Positions 27,685-37,357 of a stretch of DNA of 53,219 nucleotides are shown piece after piece. This DNA is from JBHELB01 sp041859045. Lineage in GTDB: Bacteria > Hydrogenedentota > Hydrogenedentia > Hydrogenedentales > SLHB01. Within the stretch, counting starts at the first letter, position 1. Each line of letters opens with the position of its first letter. The position numbers were made by a program, and so were the translations under genes. The notes below the pieces were generated by a model. That model was not told the DNA's origin and made no database searches. It was given only the letters and a program-made list of their open reading frames with translations. The stretch spans positions 1 to 53,219 of the forward strand of contig JBHELB010000024.1 in NCBI GenBank assembly GCA_041859045.1, in the 5' to 3' direction.

Positions 27685-28917
27685 ATGAGTGATTCACCCC
27701 GCCTCGGATTGTTCGAGGGATATGGCGTTGAACTCGAGTACATGATCGTTCGCGACCCTTCGCTGGACGTCGCGCCGATCGCCGATGCCGTGTTTGCGTC
27801 GGTAACCGGCGAAGCCGAGGGCGAGTTCGATGCCGGACCGCTCTGGTGGTCGAATGAACTGACCGCGCATGTCATTGAACTCAAGACAAACGGCCCGGTG
27901 CGGCGGCTGGATGGTCTTCATCGGCATTTCGCCGCCGATGTACGCCGGATCAACGCGATTCTAGCGCCGCTCGGCGCGCAGCTCATGCCCACCGCGATGC
28001 ACCCGTGGATGGATCCCCTGCGCGACACGCGCCTGTGGACACACGACTGCTCGGATATCTACGACGCGTTCGACCGCATTTTCGATTGCCGCGGTCATGG
28101 CTGGGCAAATCTGCAGAGCGCGCACCTCAACCTGCCGTTCCGCGATGACGCGGAGTTTGGGCGGCTGCACGCGGCGATTCGCCTGGTGTTGCCGTTGCTT
28201 CCGGCGATTGCGGCAAGTTCGCCAGTGTTCGAAGGCCGCTACGCCGAAGCCGCCGACGCGCGTATGCTCCATTACCGCGGCAATGCCGCGCGCGTGCCGT
28301 CGGTGGCGGGAATGGTGGTGCCGGAACCCGTCTTTAGCGAAGCCGATTACCGGCACGAAATCCTTGAGCGCGTCTACGCCGATCTTGCGCCGCTTGATCC
28401 CGAAGGCGTACTGCGCCACGAATGGGTCAACGCGCGCGGCGCGATCGCCCGTTTCGAGCGCAACACCATCGAGGTGCGCGTGATCGACGTGCAGGAATGT
28501 CCCCGCGCCGATCTCGCGATTATCGAGGCGACGGTCGCGGTGATTCGGGCGTTGACGGAGGAGCGCTGGGGTCCCCTAGCGACGCAGCAAGCCTTCGCGA
28601 CCGAACCCCTGGCGGCCCTGCTCGGGGAGACGGTGCTTCACGCCGATTGCGCATGGGTTCACGATCCCGCGTATCTTGCCGTGCTGGGGCGGAGCAGTGC
28701 CCCCGTTACGGCGGGGGAGCTATGGGCCGCGCTGGCGGAGGAACTGCTGTCGGAGGGGGAAGCCAAGCGTCATCTCGCGCTGATCGCCTCGCGCGGCGTG
28801 CTGGCGCGACGTATTCAGACCGCCATCGGGCCCGAACCCACGCCGGAAATTTTGCGCGCGGTGTACGGCGAGCTGTGTCGGTGCCTGGCGGAGGATCGCC
28901 CCTTTGGCGCGGCGTGA
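27685..28917 (+). CDS. GCS2-type glutamate-cysteine ligase-like carboxylate-amine ligase
   Basis: 410 residues. The glutamine-synthetase-like fold of GCS2 enzymes is signalled by GYGVELEYMIV near residue 13, then ELKTNGPVRRLDG, ANLQSAHLNLPF and EVRVIDVQECPRADL. These enzymes form an amide bond using ATP. The gene overlaps the ATP-grasp stop by four bases (ATGA) and ends inside the FGA gene. Two different amide-forming ligases in one operon suggest sequential building of an amino-acid conjugate. The true substrate need not be glutamate and cysteine. Confidence 0.88.
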   Translation: MSDSPRLGLFEGYGVELEYMIVRDPSLDVAPIADAVFASVTGEAEGEFDAGPLWWSNELTAHVIELKTNGPVRRLDGLHRHFAADVRRINAILAPLGAQLMPTAMHPWMDPLRDTRLWTHDCSDIYDAFDRIFDCRGHGWANLQSAHLNLPFRDDAEFGRLHAAIRLVLPLLPAIAASSPVFEGRYAEAADARMLHYRGNAARVPSVAGMVVPEPVFSEADYRHEILERVYADLAPLDPEGVLRHEWVNARGAIARFERNTIEVRVIDVQECPRADLAIIEATVAVIRALTEERWGPLATQQAFATEPLAALLGETVLHADCAWVHDPAYLAVLGRSSAPVTAGELWAALAEELLSEGEAKRHLALIASRGVLARRIQTAIGPEPTPEILRAVYGELCRCLAEDRPFGAA

Positions 28918-29608
28918 ACCCTGGGCGCTGATCACGTGCGAGCACGCGCACAACCGGGTGCCTAGCGCGTTTGCCGATTGCCTGCGCGGTCAGGAGCACG
29001 TACTCGCTTCGCACCGCGGTTATGATCCGGGGGCGTTACGCTTGGCGCGTGATTTCGCGCGTCGTTTCGATGCGCCCCTGCTCGTTGCGCCAGTCACTCG
29101 GCTACTGGTGGACTGCAACCGCTCGCCTCAGTCGCGGTCTCTTTTTTCCGAATTCTCGCGCCCCCTTCCTCCAGACCGACGTGCGGAGCTTGTCGCGCGC
29201 TACTACCTTCCACACCGAAACGCGGTGGAACGGGCCGTGCGCGATGCCGTTGCCGCGCAGCGCCGGGTGGTCCATATTGCGGTGCATAGTTTCGCGCCTT
29301 CGATCGAGGGGGTGGAACGGCGCGTCGACGTGGGCTTGCTCTACGACCCCGCCCGTCGCGCCGAACAAGCATTTTGCAGGGCTTGGCGCGCTGAACTCGA
29401 GCACCGCATTCCTGAACTGCGCGTGCGGATGAACTCCCCCTATCGCGGCATCGCAGACGGACTGCCCACGGCGCTACGAAAACACCTTGGCGAACGTGTC
29501 TACACGGGGATCGAACTCGAGATAAACCAGGCCTTTCCCTTACGCGGCGGCGCGGCATGGTCCAGACTCCGTCACCTGCTTACGGCGTCCCTGCATGACA
29601 TCCTGTAA
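28904..29608 (+). CDS. N-formylglutamate amidohydrolase-family protein
   Basis: 234 residues. Family motifs are LITCEHAHNRVP (near 9), HRGYDPGALRLARDFA (near 37), VDCNRSPQSRSLF and the histidine segment HIAVHSFAP (near 123). The fold is related to zinc-dependent carboxypeptidase-like amidohydrolases that cleave an amide beside glutamate. TTG 28904 overlaps the previous gene by 14 bases and has GGAGGA eight bases before it. No hut genes are nearby, so histidine catabolism is unlikely. In this setting it could remove or edit the product of the two ligases. Confidence 0.88.
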   Translation: MARREPWALITCEHAHNRVPSAFADCLRGQEHVLASHRGYDPGALRLARDFARRFDAPLLVAPVTRLLVDCNRSPQSRSLFSEFSRPLPPDRRAELVARYYLPHRNAVERAVRDAVAAQRRVVHIAVHSFAPSIEGVERRVDVGLLYDPARRAEQAFCRAWRAELEHRIPELRVRMNSPYRGIADGLPTALRKHLGERVYTGIELEINQAFPLRGGAAWSRLRHLLTASLHDIL

Positions 29609-29698
29609 TAGAATGCCTCACATTGCCGCCTATGGGATTTCGCAAAACGTTCATCTTTCCGACATCCGCTTGCCGTGCGGGGATGGGACAATCAGGAC

Positions 29699-29778
29699 GC
29701 CATGGGAAGACGGATGGTTGAGGGCTCGAGGGAAACCCCAAAGAGTCAGCCAACCTTGGCCAGACGAATTCCCATGGC
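29699..29778. other. 80-base nested inverted-repeat element
   Basis: Perfect ten-base arms GCCATGGGAA (29699-29708) and TTCCCATGGC (29769-29778) enclose GGTTG (29716-29720) and CAACC (29751-29755), with GGG/CCC pairing inside. It lies between the FGA gene and its terminator, so it would be folded into the operon's 3' tail. It matches no riboswitch I can name. Confidence 0.45.
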
Positions 29779-29829
29779 CCACTCGGCCGATGTGGTGGGC
29801 CAATGAGGCTGTGATCTTCAGAGGCCTAG

Positions 29830-29887
29830 ATTCAGGCTCAGAAAGTGTGCGTTCCGGTTTCCCACTTTCTGAGCCTGAATTGTTTTT
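29830..29887 (+). terminator. Strong Rho-independent terminator of the ligase operon
   Basis: A perfect 18-base stem (29830-29847 with 29863-29880) around a 15-base loop is followed by TGTTTTT. It closes the four-gene operon and separates it from the convergent thioesterase gene. Confidence 0.92.
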
Positions 29888-29957
29888 GGAGGGGCCCGTC
29901 AGCCGTTGATTTCGCTCTCAGCGAGTGCGCGACCTAATACCCAAGGAAATGCGCGGT

Positions 29958-30389
29958 CTACGCGGAAGGGAGACGTCCCGACTCCAGCACAGCCCGCACT
30001 TCGGGAACGATGACGATGGGGCGTTTTGTGGCGAGGTCGACGACGGCGTGGGTGGTGTGCAGGGAGCTGGCCAGTTGCTTGTCGCCATTGCGGAGTTCGT
30101 AGGCGATGGTGTAGGAGCGCCGGCGGAGTTCGGCCACCCAAAGGGTCACGGTGCAACGCTCGCCGCAGTAGAGGGGCTTTCGGTAGTCCCCCTCGGCATG
30201 CACCACGGGCAAGGCATAGCGCCCTTCGCGGATCAACTCGCCAACGTTCAGTCCGTTGTCGTGAAGAAACGATTCGTACGCCTCATGCGCAAGGGAAAAA
30301 TGCCGGGGGAAAAACACCACGCCCGCCGCGTCCGTGTCGCGCAGGGCGATCAGCCGGGTAAACACGTACGGCCCCTGGGCATTGACCAT
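29958..30389 (-). CDS. Hot-dog fold acyl-CoA thioesterase (YbgC/DHNA-CoA hydrolase type)
   Basis: 143 residues. The catalytic stretch RDTDAAGVVFFPRHFSLAHEAYESFL (residues 17-42, Asp20) is typical of 4-hydroxybenzoyl-CoA and 1,4-dihydroxy-2-naphthoyl-CoA thioesterases. The specific acyl group is not determined by the neighbours. It is the last gene of the minus-strand cluster that starts with rpmH, 33 bases after jag. Confidence 0.9.
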   Translation of the reverse strand: MVNAQGPYVFTRLIALRDTDAAGVVFFPRHFSLAHEAYESFLHDNGLNVGELIREGRYALPVVHAEGDYRKPLYCGERCTVTLWVAELRRRSYTIAYELRNGDKQLASSLHTTHAVVDLATKRPIVIVPEVRAVLESGRLPSA

Positions 30390-30422
30390 CGGGCTGTCCT
30401 CCGCGCCGCGTGCGGCTTCCCG

Positions 30423-31538
30423 TTACCCCTCATTCCCCGGCGAGACGGCGGTATCCTGCGTCTCCGCTGGGCGCTCGCTTCCGCCACGGCCTCCGCGGCC
30501 ACGGCCGCGACGGCCACGATGGCCACGGCGTCCGCTGCCGCGCGATTCGCCACTGCCCTGCTGAGATTCGTTGCGCGGCGCGATCACAACGGTGCGCTCG
30601 TCGTCGTCGCCCACGCTGTAGGTCGTCACGTCGGGGTCTTCTTGCAGCGTTACGTGAATGACCCGGCGTTCCTGGGCGCTCAGCGGCTTGAGGCGCATGC
30701 GGCGGCCAGTCTCTTTGACGCGCTGGCCCATGCTCAGCGCCATTTCTTCGAGACTCGACCGGCGACGGTCCAGATAGCCCTCGATATCGACCAAAATGCG
30801 TTCTTGGTCTTCCGCGTTTTCGAGGTTCGGCATCATGCGATTGATGAGGTATTGCAGTGCCGCCAGGTTCCGGCCCTTGCGCCCGATGAGAATCGCCGAG
30901 TCGGGCGAATCCACCGCCAGCGCGATGCCGCCTTCCGGCGTCAATTTATGTGAAACCGTGACCTCGATGCCCATCTTCTCGATCAGTTCCTTCAGCAGAT
31001 TCGCCGCATCGACCGCACGCGCTTCCGTTAGCGGACTGGGCGGGCGCACTTCCGCGGGCGGCGTCTGGGGCTGCGGCCGCGGCGGGCGAGGCTCGCGCGG
31101 TTCCTGGCGCGGGCGCTCCGCGCGGGGTGCCTGCTGCTCCTGGGGATGGCGCTCGCCGCGCGGCGGACGCTGCTGCGGTTCGCCTTGTCCCTGTGGACGT
31201 CCTTCGCGCCGGGGCGGACGGTTCTGTCCACCGCGGTCTTGACCGCGCTCCTGGCTGCGTTGTCCCTCGGGACGAGGCGCGCGGGGCGCGTCGGTCTGAG
31301 GACGCGGACCGCGCGTATCGGGACGGCGCTCGGGTTGACGCGGGCGCGGCGCGGGCTCAGGGGCAAGGTGCTCGGCGGTCACGCGCAGGCGGACCGGGCG
31401 CGCGCCCCAACCGAAAAATCCGCCGCTGCCTTCGTCCAGGATCTCAATATCGACTTCGTCGCGACCGACGCCCAGTTGCTTGAGGGCGGAGTCGGTGGCT
31501 TCCTGACGGGTCTTGCCCGTGACTTCAATGCTGCGCAT
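30423..31538 (-). CDS. jag: Jag/KhpB RNA-binding protein (Jag_N, KH, R3H domains)
   Basis: 371 residues. The Jag_N domain (about 1-55, RSIEVTGKTRQEATDSALKQLG) is followed by a long Pro/Arg/Gln-rich linker (about 60-185). The KH domain (about 195-270) has the loop IGRKGRNL, the R3H-like domain (about 280-335) has DRRRSSLEEMALSMGQR, and the tail is RGG-rich. This family works with a KH-domain partner on small RNAs and cell-envelope synthesis. The unusually long disordered linker and RGG tail suggest added RNA contacts. ATG 31538 is chosen because Jag_N begins there; an upstream in-frame start would overlap yidC. It is 16 bases after yidC. Confidence 0.93.
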   Translation of the reverse strand: MRSIEVTGKTRQEATDSALKQLGVGRDEVDIEILDEGSGGFFGWGARPVRLRVTAEHLAPEPAPRPRQPERRPDTRGPRPQTDAPRAPRPEGQRSQERGQDRGGQNRPPRREGRPQGQGEPQQRPPRGERHPQEQQAPRAERPRQEPREPRPPRPQPQTPPAEVRPPSPLTEARAVDAANLLKELIEKMGIEVTVSHKLTPEGGIALAVDSPDSAILIGRKGRNLAALQYLINRMMPNLENAEDQERILVDIEGYLDRRRSSLEEMALSMGQRVKETGRRMRLKPLSAQERRVIHVTLQEDPDVTTYSVGDDDERTVVIAPRNESQQGSGESRGSGRRGHRGRRGRGRGGRGGSERPAETQDTAVSPGNEG

Positions 31539-31554
31539 GCGTGAACCAGTCTCC

Positions 31555-33477
31555 TTACTCGGTGCCGGAGTCCTTGGCGGATTTGCCTTTAGGAGTGTCT
31601 CCGGAGCGAAGCCGCGCAGCCTGACGCTGTTCTTTCGCAAACTGACGTTTGCGCGCTTGTGCTGCGGCGTAGAAATTTGTGCGTTTGCGCGGCGGCTTCT
31701 TGGCTTCTACTTCTTTCTGACTGACGTGAATAAGCGGTTGCTGGGCAATGCCGAGCACCGTGCTGACCAAAATATAGAGATTCAGGCCCGCAGGCAGTTT
31801 GTAACAGAAGAAACTGACCATGACGGGCATAAGCGTCATCATCATCTTCTGCTGCGGGTTCTGCACCGGGGCCGACATGGGAACCAGCTTCTGACTGGCG
31901 ATCATCGCCGCGGCCGCAAGGATCGGCAGTAGATTGAGATGCTCGAACATCCCGACGAACGGTACGTCCTTGAGCGCGGAGATGGTGAACAACTTGTCGG
32001 GCTGCGAGAGATCGGCAATCCACAGAAACGACGCCCCGCGCAGTTCGTACGTGCTCATGAGCATGCGGTACAGCGCGAGAAAGACCGGCATCTGCAAAAA
32101 AAGCGGCAAGCACCCGCTCATCGGGCTCGCGCCGCGTTCCCGGTACAGCTCGAACATCTTCTTCTGCTGTTCCTGGGGATTGTCCGCGTACTTCTTGCGA
32201 ATCTCCTCGATATCCGGCGCGAGGAGCTGCATTTTCTTCATGCTCTTCATGCTCTTGAGCGTGAGCGGGAACATGGCGACGCGGACGACCAGCGTGACCA
32301 GAACAATGGCCACACCGTAATTTGGAATCACGGCGTGGAACCAGTTCATCAGGCCGAGCAACATCTCCGCGAACCAGTTCAGCCAAGCCAGTGACGGCCA
32401 GTGATAGATCCGCACCACCGTCGGCAGGGTGTCCCACGCGGCGCGCAGGGTGTCCTTCGAGGTTGGCCCGATATACACGTCAAACGCGCTTGCCGCCGCC
32501 TGCCCCGGCGCGACTTCAAAGCCGGGCGCGCCGTATCCGAAGCGAAACTCGTTGGGCGCGCCAAACGCCATTGCGCGCGCGCCCGCGAAGTCCGGCTTCA
32601 TCGCGACCGCGAAATACGCGCTTTTCACCGCGATCCATTCCGCGTCGGGGATAGAGGTCATTGAGCCGTTCTTGGCGGATTTCGCTAAAGAGGCCGTGCC
32701 CTCAAACTGATTCTCGCCTCCCGAGCGCCATGCGAGCAGTTGCGGGAACCCCATCGCGAGATCGCCAGATGCAATATTCGGTCCCCAGGACAGGAAATAC
32801 GCGGGAAACTGGTCGCGGCCAAAGCGCTGCGCCTCGGCGGTCAGATTCTCCACCGCCACTTCCGTGCGCAACACGTACCGGCGCGAGGTTAGCGAAAAGT
32901 CTTTGCGGAACGTGGCCACGCCCGGCGCGGTCAACGAAAAAGACACCGCATCGCCCGCGGGCGAGACAACGGCGTCGAAACGCCGCCCGTTGAGCGCATC
33001 GCCCAACGCCTTGTCCGTAAACTGAAGTCCCAGGGGAAACACCGCGCCGGCGTCATTTGCCGTGGGCTCCGGCACCAATTGGACCGGCTCGCCGTGGGTT
33101 TTTCCCAGGATCACCGTGGCGCGCTTGAGGCGTGCGCCAATCCGTGTGAACACCAGCTCGAGATCGGCGCTGCGAATCGTTACCTCGTCGCTCGGCTCGA
33201 CCGTGGCCGGCACCGGGGGCAAGGCGGCCCAGAGGTCTTGTCCTGGAGCGGAATACGCGGGGATCAGGTCACGCGCCAACACATCCTGCGCGGAAGCCGT
33301 TGAGCGGGTGTCCTCCGCAGGGGCTGCGGTCTGCTGAGCGGGCGCGGCGCCCTCAGGCGGGGGTTGCTGGGGCGCGGGGGCCATCCAACGCAACCAAAAC
33401 ATCGCCAGCAGGCTCATCAGTACGATGGCCAGCAACTGGCGCTGCATCATCTTCTTGTCGTGATCGTCATCCAGCAA
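31555..33477 (-). CDS. yidC: Membrane protein insertase YidC
   Basis: 640 residues, the long form found in bacteria with a periplasmic domain. There is an N-terminal span (QLLAIVLMSLLAMFWL), a large beta-rich periplasmic domain (about 60-350) and the conserved five-span core. The core includes NWFHAVIPNYGVAIVLVTLVVR, the cytosolic hairpin KMQLLAPDIEEIRKKYADN and PMSGCLPLFLQMPVFLALYRML. It inserts membrane proteins with or without SecYEG. TTG 33477 is the longest start; ATG 33450 or 33447 are equally possible. It is preceded by yidD and followed by jag, the standard arrangement. Confidence 0.96.
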   Translation of the reverse strand: MLDDDHDKKMMQRQLLAIVLMSLLAMFWLRWMAPAPQQPPPEGAAPAQQTAAPAEDTRSTASAQDVLARDLIPAYSAPGQDLWAALPPVPATVEPSDEVTIRSADLELVFTRIGARLKRATVILGKTHGEPVQLVPEPTANDAGAVFPLGLQFTDKALGDALNGRRFDAVVSPAGDAVSFSLTAPGVATFRKDFSLTSRRYVLRTEVAVENLTAEAQRFGRDQFPAYFLSWGPNIASGDLAMGFPQLLAWRSGGENQFEGTASLAKSAKNGSMTSIPDAEWIAVKSAYFAVAMKPDFAGARAMAFGAPNEFRFGYGAPGFEVAPGQAAASAFDVYIGPTSKDTLRAAWDTLPTVVRIYHWPSLAWLNWFAEMLLGLMNWFHAVIPNYGVAIVLVTLVVRVAMFPLTLKSMKSMKKMQLLAPDIEEIRKKYADNPQEQQKKMFELYRERGASPMSGCLPLFLQMPVFLALYRMLMSTYELRGASFLWIADLSQPDKLFTISALKDVPFVGMFEHLNLLPILAAAAMIASQKLVPMSAPVQNPQQKMMMTLMPVMVSFFCYKLPAGLNLYILVSTVLGIAQQPLIHVSQKEVEAKKPPRKRTNFYAAAQARKRQFAKEQRQAARLRSGDTPKGKSAKDSGTE

Positions 33478-33528
33478 TTCATATACCCCAGGGCGAAAAT
33501 GGCCGGGTCAGGGCCGCCCTCGCGCCGT

Positions 33529-33738
33529 TCACGGGACCGGGTCGTGGCCCCCTTTGCAGAACGGCTGGCACCGAAGCAGCCGCCACACGGTGTAGGCCGA
33601 ACCCTTGAACGCACCATGCTTGCGCAGCGCCTCGATCGCGTAGTGGGAACAGGTCGGGGAAAACCGGCAGTTCGCCCCCAACAGCGGAGACAAGAGCACT
33701 TGGTATACTCGGACAAGGGCGATCAGCAGCCTAGCCAT
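33529..33738 (-). CDS. yidD: Membrane protein insertion efficiency factor YidD
   Basis: 69 residues. The family core CRFSPTCSHYAIEALRKHG and the final FCKGGHDPVP are intact. It is an amphipathic membrane-associated helper of YidC. It overlaps the rnpA stop by eight bases. Confidence 0.95.
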   Translation of the reverse strand: MARLLIALVRVYQVLLSPLLGANCRFSPTCSHYAIEALRKHGAFKGSAYTVWRLLRCQPFCKGGHDPVP

Positions 33739-34087
33739 TCAACAGCCCCCCCTCTTGGAGGAGCCCGCGAACCGCTTCGCGGCACTGGCTGAAATCGTAC
33801 GCCGCGCAGGCCGGCCGCGCCACAAATACCAAGTGGACATCGTCCACCAACTCGGGGCGATGCAGCCGGTACGCCTCGCGCAGGTAACGCTTTACGCGGT
33901 TGCGAACGACCGCCTTACCCACCTTGCGCGACACCGTCAGACCGACTTGCCGCCCCTGACCTTCCCGCCGAACCAAGTAACAGACAAACGCACGTCCCAC
34001 CAGTTTCCGGCCGTGTGCATACACGTCCAGGTAATCCCGCTTCCGGGTTAGGTGTTCCTGCGGTGGAAACTCGTAAAGGCCCGGCAC
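33731..34087 (-). CDS. rnpA: Ribonuclease P protein component
   Basis: 118 residues. RnpA binds the catalytic RNA that trims tRNA 5' leaders. Conserved elements are LTRKRDYLDVYAHGRK, the central VGLTVSRKVGKAVVRNRVKRYLREAYR (RNR motif, about residues 48-74) and the final helix. GTG 34087 is preceded by GGAGGAA. It lies 29 bases after rpmH and overlaps yidD. Confidence 0.96.
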   Translation of the reverse strand: MPGLYEFPPQEHLTRKRDYLDVYAHGRKLVGRAFVCYLVRREGQGRQVGLTVSRKVGKAVVRNRVKRYLREAYRLHRPELVDDVHLVFVARPACAAYDFSQCREAVRGLLQEGGLLNG

Positions 34088-34116
34088 TACGGACTCGATT
34101 CCTCCGTCACGCCCAG

Positions 34117-34257
34117 TTACGCGGACAGCCTCTGGCGCCCCTTGCGCCGACGCCGACGGATGACTTCACGCCCGCCCGCGGTCGACATCCGCTTGAGAAA
34201 ACCATGATCGCGTTTCCGCTTGATGTTCGACGGCTGAAAAGTTCTCTTTGTCGTCAC
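34117..34257 (-). CDS. rpmH: 50S ribosomal protein L34
   Basis: 46 residues. The sequence begins MTTKRTFQPSNIKRKRDHGF and ends in an Arg-rich helix, the hallmark of L34. GTG 34257 has AAGGAG six to seven bases upstream. It is the first gene of the rpmH-rnpA-yidD-yidC-jag cluster and lies about 90 bases after a consensus promoter. Confidence 0.96.
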   Translation of the reverse strand: MTTKRTFQPSNIKRKRDHGFLKRMSTAGGREVIRRRRRKGRQRLSA

Positions 34258-34355
34258 GTTCCTGCTCCTTCGCGGCCATTCCGGTCCGCTTCTCACACAT
34301 CGTCATCGTGCCGGTGGCCGCGAAACACGCCCGGCGACAGTCCTCTAGAGCGGGC

Positions 34356-34385
34356 ATTATAGGTTTCTTCCCTGGCCAGTGTCAA
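34356..34385 (-). promoter_or_regulatory. Near-consensus sigma-70 promoter of rpmH
   Basis: On the minus strand, perfect TTGACA (34385-34380) and perfect TATAAT (34361-34356) are 18 bases apart. This is the strongest promoter match in the window, and transcription would start near 34349. Confidence 0.88.
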
Positions 34386-34514
34386 ATTGCCAACGAGCAA
34401 AGGAATAGGCAGGCCGGAGCTCCAAGGGTATAACGAAAAGATTTCCGCATCAAAGTCGTAAAACATTGACTTGAAAAGTGTTAGAACGGAAGAAATTCGT
34501 CCTTCACCCCCCTC

Positions 34515-37357
34515 TCAACTTGAACCCCTGCGCCCGCCTCCCCGCTTTTTCTTCGGTCCCGCGTCCGACACGAGAGGCGCGGTGAGTGCCTCATACAGTG
34601 AAAAGAGGAATTCAACCCGCTCGCGATCGGTCCCAAAAGGCGCGGACCGGTAGCATCGGTCGACCGCCAGGTCCAACGCCTGGTGCGCTTTCAAGAGCGT
34701 CGCGGGAATGTAAAGCGGGTCGTATAAATCGGCGAGCGTCTGGCCCTGGGCGATGTACCGCTGACGCACGGCCAAGACATTCGCGGCGCGCTCCTCGACC
34801 TTGGCCATTTGGGCCGCGGTGGGACTCTGCGGCCAAGGGAAATTGTTGTACACCAGCTTGGCGGAATAGCGATAGTCCGACTTCAGACGCCCGCAAACAC
34901 ACCGTACCCATGCCATATGCATCGCGCTCGTCAAAACGCCGAAATGATAAGGGGTGGCATTGGGCAGAAAAAGGCAACTGTCATGGACAATATTCTCCGG
35001 CCCGAAATACGAAAGAGGCACATATGCTCGGCGCTCAGAGCTGTGGCGTGGGAAGAGAACAAAACTTGTTGTTGGCTGACGAATTTCGCCAAATAGGTAC
35101 GGAGTTTGGGCTAGGGCTCTCGTAGAAGATCGATGACTCTGGAGACGGTAGCTTTTCACACTGGCTATGCGTTCCTCTATTTCGGGGACTCCTCGAAAAC
35201 TGCTCGGGCAACTATCTTTCAGCCAAATACACCAACGCTCGGCGCCATTAAGATACTCCTTGGCGCTGATCAGCGGGCGAATGAACCGCCCGGCCTGTGG
35301 GCATGTCGTTACCAGTCTCATCTTATCATCAGCGTCCAAGACAAGGAAACCGTTGTCATTCGGCATACCCCGAAGCTCATTTGAGGCATGCCTTGGCATA
35401 TCGGGGAAGTTCGATTTGTAAGGACAACATCATTACCCGCAACAAGGTAGGGATTTATGTTTTCGGCTACCAATTCCGTCGGTTCGTCCTCTGCCTGACC
35501 ATAGTCATAGATTCTCTTATTTTGTCTGCTAATATTTGAGAATCCTACAATGACCACATGCACGTGAGCAGCCCCTTTCGCCTCGCTTTTCCATGCAAAA
35601 GTTCTGTGAGCAAAATGTATCTTCATCCCAAAACGACGCCAGAGAATTGGCCACAGGACCCCTGGCTGCTCGCCCTGCGTAATCGAGTTCGTGGACACGA
35701 AGGCACACGGTATTGTGTGTCCACCAATGTACTCTCCCGCCCGGACGTACCAACAAGTCACGTAGTCCAATATTCCGTGATTGTCCTCCTGCCCAAAAAC
35801 CAACTCCATGTCCCTCTGTTGTTCCTTGCTTCGAGCCTTTTTCCCAACAAACGGAGGATTACCAAGAATATAGGAACATTGGGCAGCGGGCAGCAATTCA
35901 CTCCAATTAAGGCGCAAAGCATTGTCGCAGCGAATATGTGGAGCTGCCTTGATTGGAATGCGCTGGAATACATTGCCAAAACTAAGGCTCAACTCAACAT
36001 TCATTTGGTGATCGGTCAACCATAGGGCTGTCTCCGCAATGCGTGCGGGCCATTCGCTTATCTCGATTCCATAGAACTGGTGGACGTCAATTCTGGAAAG
36101 CTTCGAAATCTCACCAAGACTGAGTTCTTGCTGCCTATGTAGTAGTTTAATGATCTCCAACTCAAGGCGACGCAATTCTCGATACGCGACGACAAGAAAG
36201 TTTCCACAACCACACGCTGGGTCAAGAAATGTCAGCTGTGCAAGATTATTTTGGAGTTCTCTTAGCCGAGCGGTGCGGCGAGTCGAGCGGTCCGCCTTGG
36301 CCTGTCGAAATTTCTCAAAAAGGTCGTCAAGGAAAAGAGGCCTTAGCACCTTGAGGATATCGCGCTCGGAAGTGTAGTGCGCGCCAATCTGGCGACGCTC
36401 CCGGGCGTCCATGATGCCTTGGAATAACGACCCGAAGATAGCCGGGGAAATGCGCGACCAATCGAAATGGCTGGCGGCGCGCAGGCGGTTGCGCATGTCG
36501 CGGCTGAACCCGGCCAACTGAAGACGCTCGGAAAAGAGTTCGCCGTTGATATAGGGAAACGCGGCCAGGTCTTCGTCAAGGAAAGAGGGGCGTTGGTCCA
36601 CGGGGGTGTTGAGCACATCGAAAAGGGCCAGAAGCGCTTGGCCGAGGTCCGAGCCGTCCTCGCGAGAGTGGTTCTCGATATACAACTCGAACTGCGCCGC
36701 GTCGAAAATGCCCGTGTCATCCGCGAAAAGACAAAATAGGAGGCGGACCAGGAATCGCTCCAGATGTTGGCTACTGTAATGGCTTTCCTCAAAGGCGTCG
36801 TGCAAGTCCGCCATAATTTGCGCCGCCTGAAGATTGGCGGGGTCTTCCGGGCCAAAGCGGTGCGTTTTCTGCCCGATGAGAAATGCGAACCGCTTGACGT
36901 TCCGGTGGAAGTCCTCGAGCGCGAATTCCGTCAATTCATACCGCATCCCGCTGAAAAGCGGAAGGTCGCTCTGCTCTTCGGGCTCGAGGTCGTAAAGGGC
37001 GACCTGACGAAAGTTGCTCAGGACGATGTAGCGCGGCATCTCATCGGTCCGGCCCGACGCCGCGAGTTCCTGAATGTATTGAAACGCCTGGGATTCCGCT
37101 TTGTCCAAAGGTTCGCGCGCGCTCTTGTGCTCGGCGAGCAGGCGACCTTTCCAGAAGAGGTCAATCCGATGGTATGTGTTCTTGAGCGAACGAACGGGCT
37201 CTTCAAACGACGCTACCGTTCGGCGGCGAATGCCGAACACATCGAAAAACTCATTCCAAAAAGTCTGCGCCTCGGCGCGTTCTTCCTGTGCGCCCTCCCA
37301 CTCGTGTGAGAACTGTATGGCTCGCTGTCGAATCTCGTTCCAGGAAAACTTGCTCAT
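34515..37357 (-). pseudogene. MmeI-like single-chain restriction-modification enzyme, split by a frameshift
   Basis: Two adjacent frames (37357-35318 and the frame ending at 34515) together make one MmeI/type IIL-like protein of about 945 residues. The nuclease motif is Asp66-x9-Glu76-His-Lys78, exactly the MmeI D-x9-ExK spacing. Methyltransferase motif I is LDPACGCGNFL (378-388) and motif IV is NPPF (500-503). The second part carries the target-recognition and tail segments PNATPYHFGVLTSAMHMAWVR and RLKSDYRYSAKLVYNNFPWP. The frame breaks at CCCC 35368-35371 (GGGG in the gene): the first frame reads MSFG then nonsense, while the other frame resumes at GMPNDNGF. One extra G restores it. It could be a sequencing error, a phase-variable tract or a true mutation. 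ATG 37357 has GAGGAGGGGG upstream. Confidence 0.85.

Noticed and set aside
29699..29778. Riboswitch identity for the inverted-repeat element
   Set aside because: It lies at the 3' end of an operon and lacks conserved cores of the cobalamin, c-di-GMP, glycine or SAM classes I know.
34258..34514. Replication origin near rpmH
   Set aside because: No DnaA-box-like TTATCCACA cluster is visible, and dnaA is absent.
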